NCBI RefSeq assembly: GCF_036711975.1
Contig: NC_091967.1
Coordinates: forward strand, 2,728,001 to 2,792,000
Direction: 5' to 3'
DNA from: Onthophagus taurus
Lineage: Eukaryota; Arthropoda; Insecta; Coleoptera; Scarabaeidae
Length of the DNA stretch: 64,000 bases
Every line of letters begins with the position of its first letter. The first letter of the stretch is position 1. Position numbers and translations under genes: made by a program. The notes beneath the pieces are model-generated. The model was not told the origin of the DNA. It searched no databases and saw nothing but the letters and a program-made list of their open reading frames with translations. Positions 1 to 13,974 of the stretch are shown piece by piece.

Positions 1-2114
<2,114 letters not shown>

Positions 2115-3780
2115 ATGGAATATCCAAATACCCCCTTTAAAAGCGACTTTAACACTGAAATACTAACGAAAACGCACTGCGATGACGCTTGTCAAGTAAA
2201 AACTTGGGGAATTCCTATTCGGTTCAGTTGGTTGCACTTAATTTTCCTTTCGATTTTAGGAGGTTGATTCAAATTCTGATGAGTTGGAGGGTTTGTTGAA
2301 ATGGTTGTGTTCAACACCGAATATTACTTCTTTAAGGGTTAATACGCTTACTAACGACGTTGAGGATGTTTTAAATTTAATTAAAGCATATTTGAATGAT
2401 AATGTAAGTATAAACAAAGAAATATTAATCTAATTTAATTTCAATGAAAATTCATAGATGGCGAAAACAACAAATTTGAAATTTTAATTAATATAATTTT
2501 TAGAATATCAAAGTAGAAATTCATCCAATTTTAAAAGAAGTAATAATTATTCATAATATCCCCATAGAACGCTTAGATTTAAATAAAGAAAAACAAGAAG
2601 TTATTATCGATGTTCATTGTGGTGCTTCAGTTTTAAGAGGGGCCCATATTTTCGCTCCTGGGGTAATTGGAATGCAAAAAGGGGCGCAATTAAACGATAA
2701 AGTTAGTGTTTACGTGGATGTTAATAAAAAGTGTAAAAAAGGATTTTGTGATATTTTTAATTTAGGTCGAAAAGTGTTTGTTGGAAATGGTGTTGTTAAA
2801 ATGACACGAAAGGAGTTATTTTGTGATAATAATTCTTTAAAGTAAATTAAATTAACTTAAATAATTAAATGAAAAGACTTACAAAAATGTATTTTAGGGG
2901 AATTGCAATTGAAATGTTGGCTACTATTTCAGGTTGTCCAACTTTAAATATAAACAATTTACCAACCGGTTCATGTATTTTACAAAATTTGCCATCGATA
3001 ATTTGCGTTTATTTACTTGCGCCTAAACCAAACGAGGTTATTTTAGATATGTGTGCAGCTCCCGGGCATAAAACAACACATATAGCAGCTTTAATGGAAA
3101 ATAAAGTAATTTTTTTAGTTGGATATTCTTTAATTAAAATTGGAATTTTAGGGAATTTTAGTTGCTTTGGATAAGATTCAACCGAAAATTAATAAACTCG
3201 AACGAATTCGTGATGAATTTAAAGCGAATTTTAAAGCATTTCGTGCCGATTCAACAAAAATCTTATTAAAAATCGAAAACAACATGCATTCTTCAAATAA
3301 TGTTTTAAATGGACCTCCTTTTTTAATGGAAAGTTTCGACAGAATCTTATTAGACGCTCCTTGCAGCGCTTTGGGGAAACGACCTCAATTTTTAAACGAT
3401 TCTACAGAAAAAATTATTCGCAGTTTTGTTCCTTTGCAAAGAAAACTATTTGAAAATGTAAAATAAAAGTTTGACATAAAATCCCAAAATAATTTTGTCT
3501 TAATTTTTAGGCGGTTGCATTGTTAAAACCCCACGGAACACTCGTTTATAGTACTTGTACGATCACTTTGGGTGAAAATGAAGGTGTAGTTGCTTGGGCT
3601 CTGAAGAAATTCAAGAATTTGAAGCTTATTGAACCCCCGTCCGAATTGAAATTGGGGTCAAAAGGATGGAAAGGAACTGATTTAAGCGATAAGCATTTGA
3701 GTTACGTGCAACGATTTGATCATTTAAGTGTAGATGTAGACTCTGTCGGTTTTTTTGTTGCTTGTTTTAATAAAAGTTAA
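2115..3780 (+). CDS. NSUN6: tRNA (cytosine-5) methyltransferase NSUN6
   Basis: m5C methyltransferase of the NOL1/NOP2/Sun family; NSUN6 methylates C72 of the tRNA-Cys and tRNA-Thr acceptor stem. Exons 2115-2195, 2260-2403, 2504-2841, 2898-3105, 3152-3457 and 3511-3780 join in phase to 448 residues (human about 469). An embedded PUA domain lies near residues 108-175 (GASVLRGAHIFAPG, KCKKG, VFVGNG), which distinguishes NSUN6 from other NSUNs. The SAM-binding motif DMCAAPGHKTTHIAA is at 238-252. The two catalytic cysteines are Cys328 in DAPCSALG and Cys375 in YSTCTIT, very close to the human positions. All splice sites are GT-AG and introns are 46-100 nt. The start is the first ATG of an exon opposite Arf1; the first 27 residues are weakly conserved and less certain. 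Confidence 0.93.
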
Positions 3781-4143
3781 CAATAAAATAGATTTTTTGT
3801 AAATAAATAAAATAATTAGTGTTAAGCCCGCCATCTAATAGATAGAAACTAAACTACCGTTGTATAAATAATTGTAAGTGGAAAACTTCCATATACAAAT
3901 TAATTAAAATGGGTTAAAATATTTTAGATTAAAAGAGATATCTAATTTTATCTACGTACATACATAGATATAATTCTAAAAATAATCAAAACGTGTTATA
4001 AATTTAATTGTTAAGCACATAGATGGAGCTAGTACAAATGTCACATTTTTTAAACGTCAAAAAGAAACTTATTTTCTTAAAACATTTCTTCATAAAAGAA
4101 GTGTTAAATTCTTGATTTCAACGTAAATAAAGTAATATTAATA
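3781..4143. other. Spacer between NSUN6 and LRRC51
   Basis: About 360 bp of AT-rich DNA between two same-strand genes. It must hold the NSUN6 3' UTR and the LRRC51 promoter. No repeat or RNA gene was seen. Confidence 0.5.
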
Positions 4144-5037
4144 ATGCCTTGTGGTGATCCAAAAGCTCGCGATCGTTCCGTTCGAAAACCAGTTGTAGAT
4201 TTTCATATAAACGAAACAACTTTAACCGAAACGAATAAACCAGTTGATTTTTCTTTTCATGCTTTAACGGATTTAACACCTATCGGTATTGAACAAGCTC
4301 GATCAACAAGACTTGGGGAACCACCCGAAAGACATCACGAAAGTCGAAAATTCTTAACGAAAGGAATATGGTTAAATAACAATAAATTATCAAACTTGGC
4401 TGGTTTGGATGTGTTTCTTGCAAATATTATTGATAGACCAGATCTTTTAACATACATTGATTTCTCGTTTAATCGAATCAACAAAATCGACGATATCATA
4501 ACGAGTTTTAAAAACTTGGCTGTTTTGTATTTTCACGGGAATGAACTTTCAAACGATTACGAGCTAATTAAATTGTATAAATTAAAAAAATTACGGAATA
4601 TAACTTTTCATGGAAATCCAGTGAGTGAATCGCCGTTTTACCGGAAAATCGTTTTACTTTGTATGCCGAATATCGTGCATTTGGATCATTGCGCAGTGTT
4701 AAAAAGCGAGAAATTGCAACCTCCTCATCCAGATGCTTTAGAAATGTTGAGGAAATATCAACAAGGTGATGGCAAAAAGAAATTTACCGGTAGAACTATT
4801 CGAATTGAAGATTTAAATGCGGTGCCGCCAAAAAAAGATGGCGATAAACAAGAAGAAAAACATGAAATAAAAGGTGAACCAGCACATGATGTAAAAGGAG
4901 AAAACCAACACAAAGAAAAACCGGGAAAAGTTGCCCCACATAAAGAACCTAAAAAGGGTCCAGTTATTGTTACTGTACCTGGAATTACAAAGGAAGCATT
5001 TAAAAAACGACTGGGTGCTTGCAGATGTTGTCAATAA
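4144..5037 (+). CDS. LRRC51: Leucine-rich repeat-containing protein 51
   Basis: Intronless ORF of 297 residues resembling LRRC51, a small LRR protein typical of animals with cilia or flagella. A conserved N-terminal patch (VDFSFHALTDL, about residues 34-44) precedes the repeats. Leucine-rich repeats run from about 73 to 180 (IWLNNNKLSNLAGL, YIDFSFNRINKIDDI, LAVLYFHGNELS, LRNITFHGNPVSE), with the LRR-cap-like FYRKIVLLCMPNIVHLD. The tail from about 200 is Lys/Glu/His-rich and probably disordered, and it is an extension relative to the roughly 190-residue vertebrate protein. It ends RLGACRCCQ, a cysteine cluster of unknown meaning. No signal peptide or membrane segment is present. Function in insects is not established; a role in cilia or sperm is inference from family distribution. 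Confidence 0.83.
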   Translation: MPCGDPKARDRSVRKPVVDFHINETTLTETNKPVDFSFHALTDLTPIGIEQARSTRLGEPPERHHESRKFLTKGIWLNNNKLSNLAGLDVFLANIIDRPDLLTYIDFSFNRINKIDDIITSFKNLAVLYFHGNELSNDYELIKLYKLKKLRNITFHGNPVSESPFYRKIVLLCMPNIVHLDHCAVLKSEKLQPPHPDALEMLRKYQQGDGKKKFTGRTIRIEDLNAVPPKKDGDKQEEKHEIKGEPAHDVKGENQHKEKPGKVAPHKEPKKGPVIVTVPGITKEAFKKRLGACRCCQ

Positions 5038-5364
5038 AAGGAAATTATTTCTAATAAAGTTAAATTTCTAGTCGAAATTATTTTTTAATGAACATGTAAA
5101 CATAATTATTTTTGAAATAATTAAACGTATATCTTTTGCTTTTATTGGTATTTTTATTCTCTACCTGTCACGTTTCGGATATCTACGCCGAATCTAGCTA
5201 GAAATGGCTATTTGTTAGTTTTTAAATATTATTGAATTATGAAGGCTACCAACATTGCATATTATAGCTATTAACGTTGCAGTGCCACCTTTCGTTGGCT
5301 AGCTGATTCAAATGACAAGTTTGTTCCAGTTTTAGTTGGTATTTAATGTTAAATTGTTGTATAT

Positions 5365-5565
5365 GTTCATTGAACTAACACTAGACCTAGAACCAGAAAC
5401 ATTCGGGTTTAATCCGTCTCTTAAGACGAAAACTCAGAATTATCATAAGAATGTCACCTTTTCTAAGCAAAACTGTTCGTTTGCAAAACTACCTGTACTA
5501 TTGAGCTATGTTGCATTTGATGTAGGACAGTGCATTCATATATTACGAGTTATATGAAATTCCCG
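5365..5565 (+). repeat. Dispersed palindromic element, one arm plus tail
   Basis: From about 5365 the sequence reads AACACTAGACCTAGAACC and continues through the CATTCGGGTTTA motif of the palindromic family seen in array form at 59.5-62.8 kb. It is followed by a roughly 150-bp tail ending near ATATGAAATTCCC. The same tail recurs inverted at about 42590-42775 and direct at about 47350-47475. The 73-codon ORF through it is part of the repeat, not a gene. It lies between LRRC51 and SWEET. Confidence 0.7.
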
Positions 5566-5942
5566 GTTTTATTTTAATATTAATATAAATACAAATTTTT
5601 AAATTAATAATATATTACCAACCTAAATTCTTGTAACTATTTCATAACCTCCAAATACTTGAAACGTCAAAACAACTTTTTTGCAATCATATGGAAGAAA
5701 AAAATTTAACGTAGTTTACTATTTTAAACCTTTTGCGATAACTATACTATTAAAAAAACGTTAAGAATTTAAATTACGTTGCTAAAAGCGAATAGTTTCA
5801 CGGTAAGAGACGTGGCATTAATTCAAAAATGTAAATAAAAAGCTTTTGCGTTGGCGTATTTGTAAGTGAATAATTTTATTGGTATTGTTGATAACAAATT
5901 GTTAAGAGATAAAAATTTGAGATGTTCGATTGAAAAGGAAAG

Positions 5943-6778
5943 ATGGTTTACTTAGAAAATTTACAATCGGTTTTGTCTGTAACCGTATCTGTTTCTACAA
6001 TTTTACAATTTTTATCTGGAGTGTAAGTTATTTAATTTATTTTAATGTTGTGTTAAATTGATTTTTTTTAGGTTGGTGTGTAAGAAAATCGTCGAACGTA
6101 AAAGCAGTGGAGATATATCTCCTGTTTCGTTCATTTGTGGTCATCTTTCAACATCTTTATGGTTAAGATATGGATTCTTAATTGACAATTTTTCTGTTAT
6201 TTTTGTTAACAGTATTGGGTGTTTATTATTTCTTTCATATACAATTATTTATGGGTATTATACTATTAAAAAGGTAATATTTTAAGGATAAAAATCTATT
6301 TAAGATAAATCTTGTTGTTGTCTAAAAATTTTTTTAGGTTATTTTATGGAGGCAATTTTACATATCATGTACAGTATTATTATTAATTTTGGCTTATTCT
6401 ACTTACTACAGACATGACAGTGATTTACAACAAAATATGGGTATTATTTGCTGTGTAGTTACAGTAATATTTTTCGCATCACCCCTTTCTTCTGCCATGT
6501 ATGTCATTAAAATGAAAAATACAAGTAGTTTACCATTTCCATTGATTGTTGCAAATTTTATTGTGGCTACTCAATGGTATGTTTATGGGGTTTTATTGGA
6601 AGATCAATTTATACAGGTAATTATTCTTAAAATAACCTTTATTTTCTTTCTTGCTTAATTAATAAAATTTTTTTTTCAGATTCCCAATTTATTAGGAAGT
6701 TTGTTATCTCTTTTCCAACTACTTTTATTCTGCATTTTTCCAAGTAAAAAGTATCAATCTTTAGAAGACGATATTTAA
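5943..6778 (+). CDS. SWEET1: SWEET sugar transporter (MtN3/saliva family)
   Basis: Facilitative sugar uniporter of the plasma or Golgi membrane. Exons 5943-6022, 6072-6273, 6338-6616 and 6680-6778 join to 219 residues, the usual animal SWEET length. The two MtN3 triple-helix bundles are visible: TM1-3 (residues about 8-95, with SGDISPVSFICGHLSTSLWLRYG) and TM5-7 (about 127-210, with ASPLSSAMYVIKMKNTSSLP and a second NFIVATQWYVYG), linked by TM4. Proline and Asn/Trp positions at helix ends match the family. The tail is short and cytosolic. Introns are 49-64 nt with good GT-AG sites. The start ATG is the first in the exon. Substrate cannot be read from sequence. It is the only SWEET in the window, in the same orientation as LRRC51. 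Confidence 0.94.
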
Positions 6779-7186
6779 AATTAAATAATTATATCTGTAA
6801 ATGAGAAAATGTTCATAAAAGTATATATTTAAGACATAAGATGGAGCACTACTTAAGAATTTGTAAATCAGCTTATTGTTCCATTATATTTTCATGTAAT
6901 GTTAAAGATAAAAGTTGGTGTTTTAGAATTACTGACAAAACTGTGTTCTCTCTGTGGATTAAATAAACAATGTGATGTCATATTAAATAAATATATTGTT
7001 CCTCTTCAGATCTCTGATTTTTGAAACTCAATTTTTTAGGAATAAAACATTAATATAAAAAGAAACATGAAATATACATTTATTTACCTTTTTCTTGTAA
7101 AAACATAGATACGATATAAAACTAAACTTTTAAAAAAACTACATACAAATCAGATTTTACAAAAAAATCCAACACTACATTACTTA
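6779..7186. other. Convergent 3' spacer between SWEET and shootin-1
   Basis: About 400 bp between the stop codons of two convergent genes. An AATAAA near 6963 probably serves SWEET, and a minus-strand AATAAA near 7080 probably serves the shootin-like gene. Nothing else seen. Confidence 0.55.
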
Positions 7187-10100
7187 TTACAACTGAACAT
7201 CAGCAAACTTAGGACTGACAGTAATCTTACTTCTATTCGTTTTTCTCAAACTCCCCAATATATTCAACATTTCACTCATTGCTTTCGGCGTTTCCCTTTC
7301 TTTTTTACCAGAATCACTTTTTCTTTTTTTCAAGGTAAACATCCCCGTTTTAATTTGATTAATAATATCGTCATTAACTCCGTTTACGGCAGGTTTTTTC
7401 GTTTCATCAATTTCCGGACAAGAATCTATGCAAGTTTCTAATGGTACTAAAGAATTCTTCTTTTTTGTCCGTAATGGTGCTGTTGGTGGAGCTAAGGATG
7501 TTAGAGGTGGAGGTGGTGGTGGGGGGGGTGCTACAAAGGGAAGAGGTGGTGGTGGTGGTGGCGGAATCGTAATTGATTCTTTTTCGGTTTCTTCTAACTT
7601 TTTTAATGCGTGATCTAACTCAGTTTCGACTAACTTCAAACGTTCCTCTAAGATTTCTACTTGAGAATTAGATTCTTGTTGGTCTAACTTATCCTAAAAG
7701 AAGTAAATTTTAATGGTTAAAATAAACAAAAAATATTTATGTAGTACCTGAAGCGCAGTTATTTCTAAGTTATGTTTATTTCTTTCTTCTTCAATCGTTC
7801 TTTTTAATTCTTCAATTTCAAAGAGTAACATTTCATCAAAACCTTCATCCGAGTTAATTCCTTGCATTAAAACAGTGCTTTGATGAGCCAAGACGTTTCT
7901 TTCTTTTTTAAAGTTATCCGCTTCTTTTCTAAAAAAAAATTTCCCTTAAAAATTTTTATGAATTAATTTTTAATTTTTTACCTTAATCTAACAGCTTCAT
8001 CTTTTTGTATTTCCTCAGATTGTTTCGTTTCTTCCAAATCTTTCTGCAACATCTTTGATATTCTCAATAATTGTTCATTTTCTCTTTGAATTTCGATTAT
8101 TTTCGCTTCCATTTCTTTCGTTTTTTTCTTTTCCGTTTCGAGATCTTGACTGAGATTAATATTTTGTTCTATCGTTTCAAATTCTAATAATTTAGCTGCG
8201 TTTAATTCAGATTGTAACCTCCCGATTTCAACGCTTAGTTGTTTAACAGATTCCCTTAAATTTTCTAAATCATGATCACCGCTTGAATCGTCTGGATCAA
8301 CTCCTTCATCCACATAATCTACGTCTAAATGAAGTGTTCGTCTTCTCAACACTTTATTTTCTCTGTACCAATTACTCGCATCACTTAAAGCCCTATTAAA
8401 AAAGTGATTGTTGATTTCAATTATAGGACAAAATTAAATAATTAGATCTTACATATGCATTGCTCCCGTTTCTGTTTCATATTTATTCTTTAGCATGTCA
8501 TATTCTTGAAATAAACTTTTTGAAACCGTTGTTAACTTGGTTAAACTTTCGTTTTTTTCGAATAATTCCGTTTCGAGTTCTTCATTTTTGTTTTGGACGT
8601 TGTTGTATTGCTTCTCTAATTCCAAGTAATTTCGTATATCTTAAAAAAAAATAGAAAAAATCATTTTAAATAATGAAAAATGTTTATTATAATTACTTCG
8701 TGTGTATAAACCGAGCATTTTGTTGTAATTTTCTTTTAGATACTAATTAAATTTTGATTTATTTTGACGCAAAATTGACAATAATTTTGATAAATAACAG
8801 AACAATTTTTATTTATTTTGTAACATAGTAAACGCAGATAATAATTTTCTTTTAAGAAATTTTCATTGCTTTTAACAACTTAATAATGTTCCAACAGGAA
8901 GAATCTATTAAAAGTGTAATCTCTAAACATCCCATTACATCACTTATCAAATACATGATTTCTTTTCCACAAAAACAGATTAAAGTTGTAGTTGCACTCG
9001 CAATGAATTCAAATGAACAAAGTGCGTTGACTTTTAAGCTATCTATTCCAGTAACCATTTCCGTTTTGTACAAAGCTTCCCGTTTCTTTCTTCCGAGTCA
9101 GAATAGGATAAAATTATTTTCAAAGCAATGTATGGTTTATGTTAATCTTTAAAAAAATCTGTTAATAATGAAGAAAGGTTAAGATATGTTTTAATAGAAT
9201 TTCTTTTGTGGTTATATCAACCGGTAAATAATACAGTAACACCTTTAAGTAACGTTCCTATTGTTGAACAGCATCTTTTAATGGTAATCGTGACGACATC
9301 AAGCGGTTCTTTCACTTTACTGAGACAGTCACTTGGTGATATAGAATTTCAGACGCGTGTAAAATGAGAGACGAGGAAAACGATTTTAATTTTTTGAATT
9401 TGTCTTGAATTCCTATTCAAACTTACATTTACAAACAATACAATGAATTTCACTTAAAATGCAATATACAAAAATAATTTTCTATAGAGTAAGTAGGAAA
9501 AAGGGGGAATTTTTGAATACAGGCCTCATCACCCTTCGAAAGTAGCAAACTCCTTCGTTTTGATGTTAATCACAAAGTCTCCTTAGAAAAAAAATTAAGT
9601 TTCTACGAAAGCCATACATTTTAGATATAGGCATGTAATGACAAAGTTCTCTTATTTCTCAACGTACAGCTTGGAAAGGAAAAAGTTGAGGTTGCCATTT
9701 AAAAAAATTAAGTTTTCGACTTTTGGGAAATTCGGCGCAAATTTCTGACCACCCTGTATAATTTTTTTTTAATTTTTTCAAGTGTTATGTAAGCTATGAG
9801 TCCTCTCTGTGCAAACCCTGAGAATATTTGGCTGGACTCGAGTGTAATTTCGAAAAATTATTGTTATGGTGAAGGGTTGCATCTGTCAAAATTTTTGAAA
9901 AAACTGAAATAATTCAAAAATGGTGCACTCTAGACATAATATGATGATTTATATCAAATTATATTAACCCTTTGTATCCCGGCGGTACTTTAAAGTACCG
10001 GTAGTTTTAAACACTCATTTTAAACTGTAGTCATCTATTCGGCGCATTTAGAACTATCGGTACTTTCTACTAAGTTTATACGAAAATATAAGTTTTATTG

Positions 10101-13100
10101 CAACCTTTTTTTTCTCAATATTTTTCCAATCCAACCAAACAAGTATTATACATCATTTTAAAGAGAAAGCTTTGAGCTTTAATTTAGAACAAGTCTCATT
10201 CCTTAATTTCAATAAATACGACTTCCAGGAATTTTTAAATTAGCATCTTTTTTGACACTTTTAGTTTATACGAAAATGTAAGTTTTGTTTCAACATTTTT
10301 TTTCTCAATATTTTTCCAATCCAACCCAACAAGTATTATACATCATTTTAAAGAGAGAGCTTTGAACTTTAATTTAGAACAACTCTCATTCCTTAATTTC
10401 AATAAATACGGCTTCCAGGAATTTTTAAATTAGCATCTTTTTTGACACTTTTAGTTTATACGAAAATGTAAGTTTTGTTTCAACATTTTTTTTCTCAATA
10501 TTTTTCCAATCCAACCCAACAATTATTATATATCATTTTAAAGAGAAAGCTTTGAGCTTTAATTTAGAACAAGTCTCATTACTTAATTTCAATAAATACG
10601 GCTTCCAGGAATTTTTAAATTAGCATCTTTTTTGACACTTTTAGTTTATACGAAAATGTAAGTTTTGTTTCAACATTTTTTTTCTCAATATTTTTCCAAT
10701 CCAACCCAACAAGTATTATACATCATTTTAAAGAGAAAGGTTTGAGCTTTAATTTAGAGTAAGTCTCATTCCTTAATTTCAATAAATACGGCTTCTAGGA
10801 ATTTTTAATTTATCATTTTTTTTGACACTTTTAGGTTGTACAAAAATGTAAGTTTTGTTTCAACATTTTTTTTCTCAATATTTTTCCAATCCAACCCAAC
10901 AATTATTATATATCATTTTAAAGAGAAAGCTTTGAGCTTTAATTTAGAACAAGTCTCATTACTTAATTGCAATAAATACGACTTCCAGGAATTTTTAAAT
11001 TAGCATATTTTTTGAGACTTTTAGGTTATACGAAAATGTAAGTTTTATTTCAACATTTCTTTTCTTAATATTTTTCCAATCCAACCCAACAATTATTATA
11101 CATCATTTTAAAGAGAAAGCTTTGAGCTTTAATTTAGAACAAGTCTCATTCCTTAATTTCAATAAATACGACTTCCAGGAATTTTTAAATTAGCATCTTT
11201 TTTGACACTTTTAGTTTATACGAAAATGTAAGTTTTGTTTCAACATTTTTTTTCTCAATATTTTTCCAATCCAACCCAACAAGTATTATACATCATTTTA
11301 AAGAGAGAGTTTTGAACTTTAATTTAGAACAACTCTCATTCCTTAATTTCAATAAATACGGCTTCCAGGAATTTTTAAATTAGCATCTTTTTTGACACTT
11401 TTAGTTTATACGAAAATGTAAGTTTTGTTTCAACATTTTTTTTCTCAATATTTTTCCAATCCAACCCAACAATTATTATACATCATTTTAAAGAGAAAGG
11501 TTTGAGCTTTAATTTAGAGTAAGTCTCATTCCTTAATTTCAATAAATACGGCTTCCAGGAATTTTTAATTTATCATTTTTTTTGACACTTTTAGGTTGTA
11601 CAAAAATGTAAGTTTTGTTTCAACATTTTTTTTCTCAATATTTTTCCAATCCAACCCAACAATTATTATACATCATTTTAAAGAGAAAGCTTTGAGCTTT
11701 AATTTAGAACAAGTCTCATTCATTAATTTCAATAAATACGACTTCCAGGAATTTTTAAATTAGCATCTTTTTTGACACTTTTAGTTTATACGAAAACGTA
11801 AGTTTTGTTTCAACATTTTTTTTCTCAATATTTTTCCAATCCAACCCAACAAGTATTATACATCATTTTAAAGAGAGAGCTTTGAACTTTAATTTAGAAC
11901 AACTCTCATTCCTTAATTTCAATAAATACGGCTTCCAGGAATTTTTAAATTAGCATCTTTTTTGACACTTTTAGTTTATACGAAAATGTAAGTTTTGTTT
12001 CAACATTTTTTTTCTCAATATTTTTCCAATCCAACCCAACAATTATTATACATCATTTTAAAGAGAAAGCTTTGAGCTTTAATTTAGAACAAGTCTCATT
12101 CCTTAATTTCAATAAATACGACTTCCAGGAATTTTTAAATTAGCATCTTTTTTGAGACTTTTAGGTTATACGAAAATGTAAGTTTTATTTCAACATTTCT
12201 TTTCTTAATATTTTTCCAATCCAACCCAACAATTATTATATATCATTTTAAAGAGAAAGCTTTGACCTTTAATTTAGAGTAAGTCTCATTCCTTAATTTT
12301 AATAAATACGACTTCCAGGAATTTTTAAATTAGCATCTTTTTTGACATTTTTAGGTTATATCAAAATGTAAGTTTAATTTCAACATTTTTTTTCTCAATA
12401 TTTTTCCAATCCAACCCAACAATTATTATACATCATTTTAAAGAGAAAGCTTTGAGCTGTAATTTAGAATAAGTCTCATTCCTTAATTTCAATAAATACG
12501 GCTTCCAGGAATTTTTAATGTAGCATCTTTTTTAACACTTTTAGGATATACGAAAATGTAAGTTTTATATCAATATTTTTTTCACAAACTTTTGACTTCT
12601 TGGGACACAAAGGGTTAAAATTTAGCGGGGATCTCGAAAATTCAATAAAAATTGGTACATCCCATTTAAAATAATGAAGTTTTGGTGTATTTCCGGTATA
12701 TCAGAAGTTGGAGAAAACTGAAAATATTTTAGCTGAACCTCGGATAAACGCTATATAAAAATTTTAGAAAAATAGTGTGCCACATACATATAGACGCAGC
12801 TCGTCGTGACAGACTCTGTACATACATTTAGTATTAAACAAACACTAAGGAAAAAACATTAACATAAACTTTCGAATTAAAACTTAATTGAAAAATATGT
12901 TATTGATTTGATGGTACTTTATTGTATTGCGAAAAAATACTTTCTTTTTTATATAACAAACAATTCTATCAACACGATGAAGTAAATGTTTATAAATAAT
13001 AAAAAAAATCCTATAAATTGGATGATAAGATAACAACTAATTCATATCGATTTTTTTAACACTAAAAAACTAGAATCAACTTGTACGTCATCCTCAATTT

Positions 13101-13525
13101 CTAAATTTAATTTCTAATTCGTTATTGTTTCTGCTGAAGGTTTTATGACGACACAAAAACGGATGTTTTATAACAATCAATTTAAATAATAATACCGTGC
13201 GTCCTAACGGTATTAAAATAAAAATTGTACAATAAAAAATTTATCAAAAACACACATTGATTAAGTTAGTGCTAAAATAATACTTATTTTGTAACTTACT
13301 TTTTTCGTTTTGTGATAACAACATTTTCCTCCGATTTTCTGCTTCCTCGTATTTGAATTTCCATCGTTCGACTTCCCGTTCGAGTGGTGACGTCGTCGGC
13401 GAAGGTGGAGTTTTTAACGTTGGCGAAATTTGTCCATTTCGACTTAAACTTCTTCTTAATGGAATGTTGGTAGTTCCATTTCCTATGCAGGAAGCTACCG
13501 TTCGATTTGTTGCAACAGTGGTCAT
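7187..13525 (-). CDS. SHTN1: Shootin-1-like coiled-coil protein
   Basis: Homologue of shootin-1, a cytoskeletal linker that in vertebrates couples actin flow to adhesion molecules during axon growth. Minus-strand exons 13525-13300, 8639-8453, 8392-7982, 7928-7748 and 7693-7187 join in phase to 503 residues. Heptad-rich coiled coil covers most of residues 50-375. Aligned landmarks are VLAHQSTVLMQGINSDEG, then LKRTIEEERNKHNLEI, then a polyproline segment (about 379-404, two runs of 7-8 Pro). The C-terminal block (DDIINQIKTGMFTLKKRK, MSEMLNILGSLRKTNRSK) matches shootin's WH2-like and conserved tail regions. The unusually long first intron (about 4.6 kb) holds a satellite-bearing transposon. The start at 13525 is the first ATG of exon 1; an upstream noncoding exon is possible because an acceptor-like site lies near 13575. 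Confidence 0.85.
8640..9963. other. Shootin-1 intron 1, distal part, with dispersed repeats
   Basis: Noncoding stretch between exon 2 and the TTAA transposon. It contains one copy of a roughly 55-nt dispersed motif (about 9437-9496) and a transposon-end-like ACCACCCTGTATA near 9750. The 88-codon plus-strand ORF at 8886-9152 has no recognisable family and is not called. The stretch 9770-9960 and the matching tone beyond 12619 suggest that the TTAA element landed in an older repeat. Confidence 0.5.
9964..12618 (+). mobile_element. TTAA-bounded piggyBac-like nonautonomous element carrying a satellite array (copy 1)
   Basis: The element begins TTAACCCTTTGTATCCC at 9964 and ends GGGACACAAAGGGTTAA at 12618, giving inverted termini of about 15 bp with TTAA at both ends. 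That is the target-site signature of the piggyBac superfamily. Immediately inside the left end is an inverted pair around GGTACTTTAAAGTACC. Almost all of the 2.65 kb interior is a tandem array of 190-bp units. There is no transposase ORF. A second copy, in opposite orientation and with the same two distinct ends, lies at 34794-37274. It sits in intron 1 of the shootin-like gene. Assignment to piggyBac rests on the TTAA and CCCTTTG ends only. Confidence 0.8.
10070..12570 (+). repeat. 190-bp satellite array, about 13 units
   Basis: Head-to-tail units of 190 bp, each with CCAATCCAACCCAACAA, a CATCATTTTAAAGAGA block, TTCAATAAATACG and TTCCAGGAATTTTTAA. The same landmark recurs at about 10143, 10333, 10523, 10713, 10903, 11093, 11283, 11473, 11663, 11853, 12043, 12233 and 12423, so the period is exact. 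Variant types recur in order: a GAGAGAG/AACTCTC type at units 2, 7 and 10, and an AGTAAGTC type at units 4, 8 and 12. This points to block amplification by unequal exchange. Edge units are more divergent. The unit is the same sequence, inverted, as the array at 34.9-37.0 kb. Confidence 0.93.
12619..13299. other. Shootin-1 intron 1, proximal part
   Basis: AT-rich noncoding DNA between the TTAA element and exon 1. No ORF or clear repeat was recognised. Confidence 0.45.
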
Positions 13526-13589
13526 ATTTATTAGTTTTTCTTCTATAATTTTAATGGTTTTTTTTACATAACCTAAAAAATAAAATTAA

Positions 13590-13970
13590 TTAATTATTAA
13601 TTGCAGCGCCTCGGCTCCGAACAACCTTGGGTTACGAAGAATGACTTAAATGGAGGTTGCTTGCAGTCGAGGCGCTCTAGAGTGTTGTCCAATTTAGAAT
13701 CGGTATGAAGTTTTTTGTAGCGCCTCGGCTGCGAACGAACTTGGGTTACGAAGAATTACTTAAATCGAGGTTGCTTGCGGTCAAGTTTTTTGTAGCGCTT
13801 CGGCAGTAAGCCCCATTTTTTTTCGGAATGATTGACATTTGTAAATAGAGCTAACGTTACATAACATTCCTTCACGGTATAATTGACATTACAAAAGGAA
13901 ACTAACCTTACCTAACAATCTTTACCTGGATGATTGACAGTTCAAAAGAAAACTAACCTTACCTAACAAT
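13590..13970 (+). repeat. Two small direct-repeat clusters
   Basis: A unit beginning GCAGCGCCTCGGCT and containing TTGGGTTACGAAGAAT and GGTTGCTTGC occurs at about 13603 and 13718, with a third partial start at about 13793. Next comes a roughly 55-bp unit (ATTGACA, then AAACTAACCTTACCTAACAA) at about 13835, 13881 and 13930. One more copy lies at about 18612, on the far side of the foldback element. The foldback element thus seems to have inserted within, or expanded beside, this small tandem. Confidence 0.6.
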
Positions 13971-13974
13971 CTTT

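Noticed and set aside
7428-7613. Gly-rich plus-strand ORF
   Set aside because: Antisense of the polyproline segment of the shootin-1-like protein.
8886-9152. 88-codon plus-strand ORF
   Set aside because: No recognisable domain; it lies in a repeat-bearing intron and has an overlapping ORF on the other strand.
9964-12618. CRISPR-like regular repeats
   Set aside because: Units are contiguous 190-bp tandem repeats without spacers, in eukaryotic DNA; this is satellite DNA.
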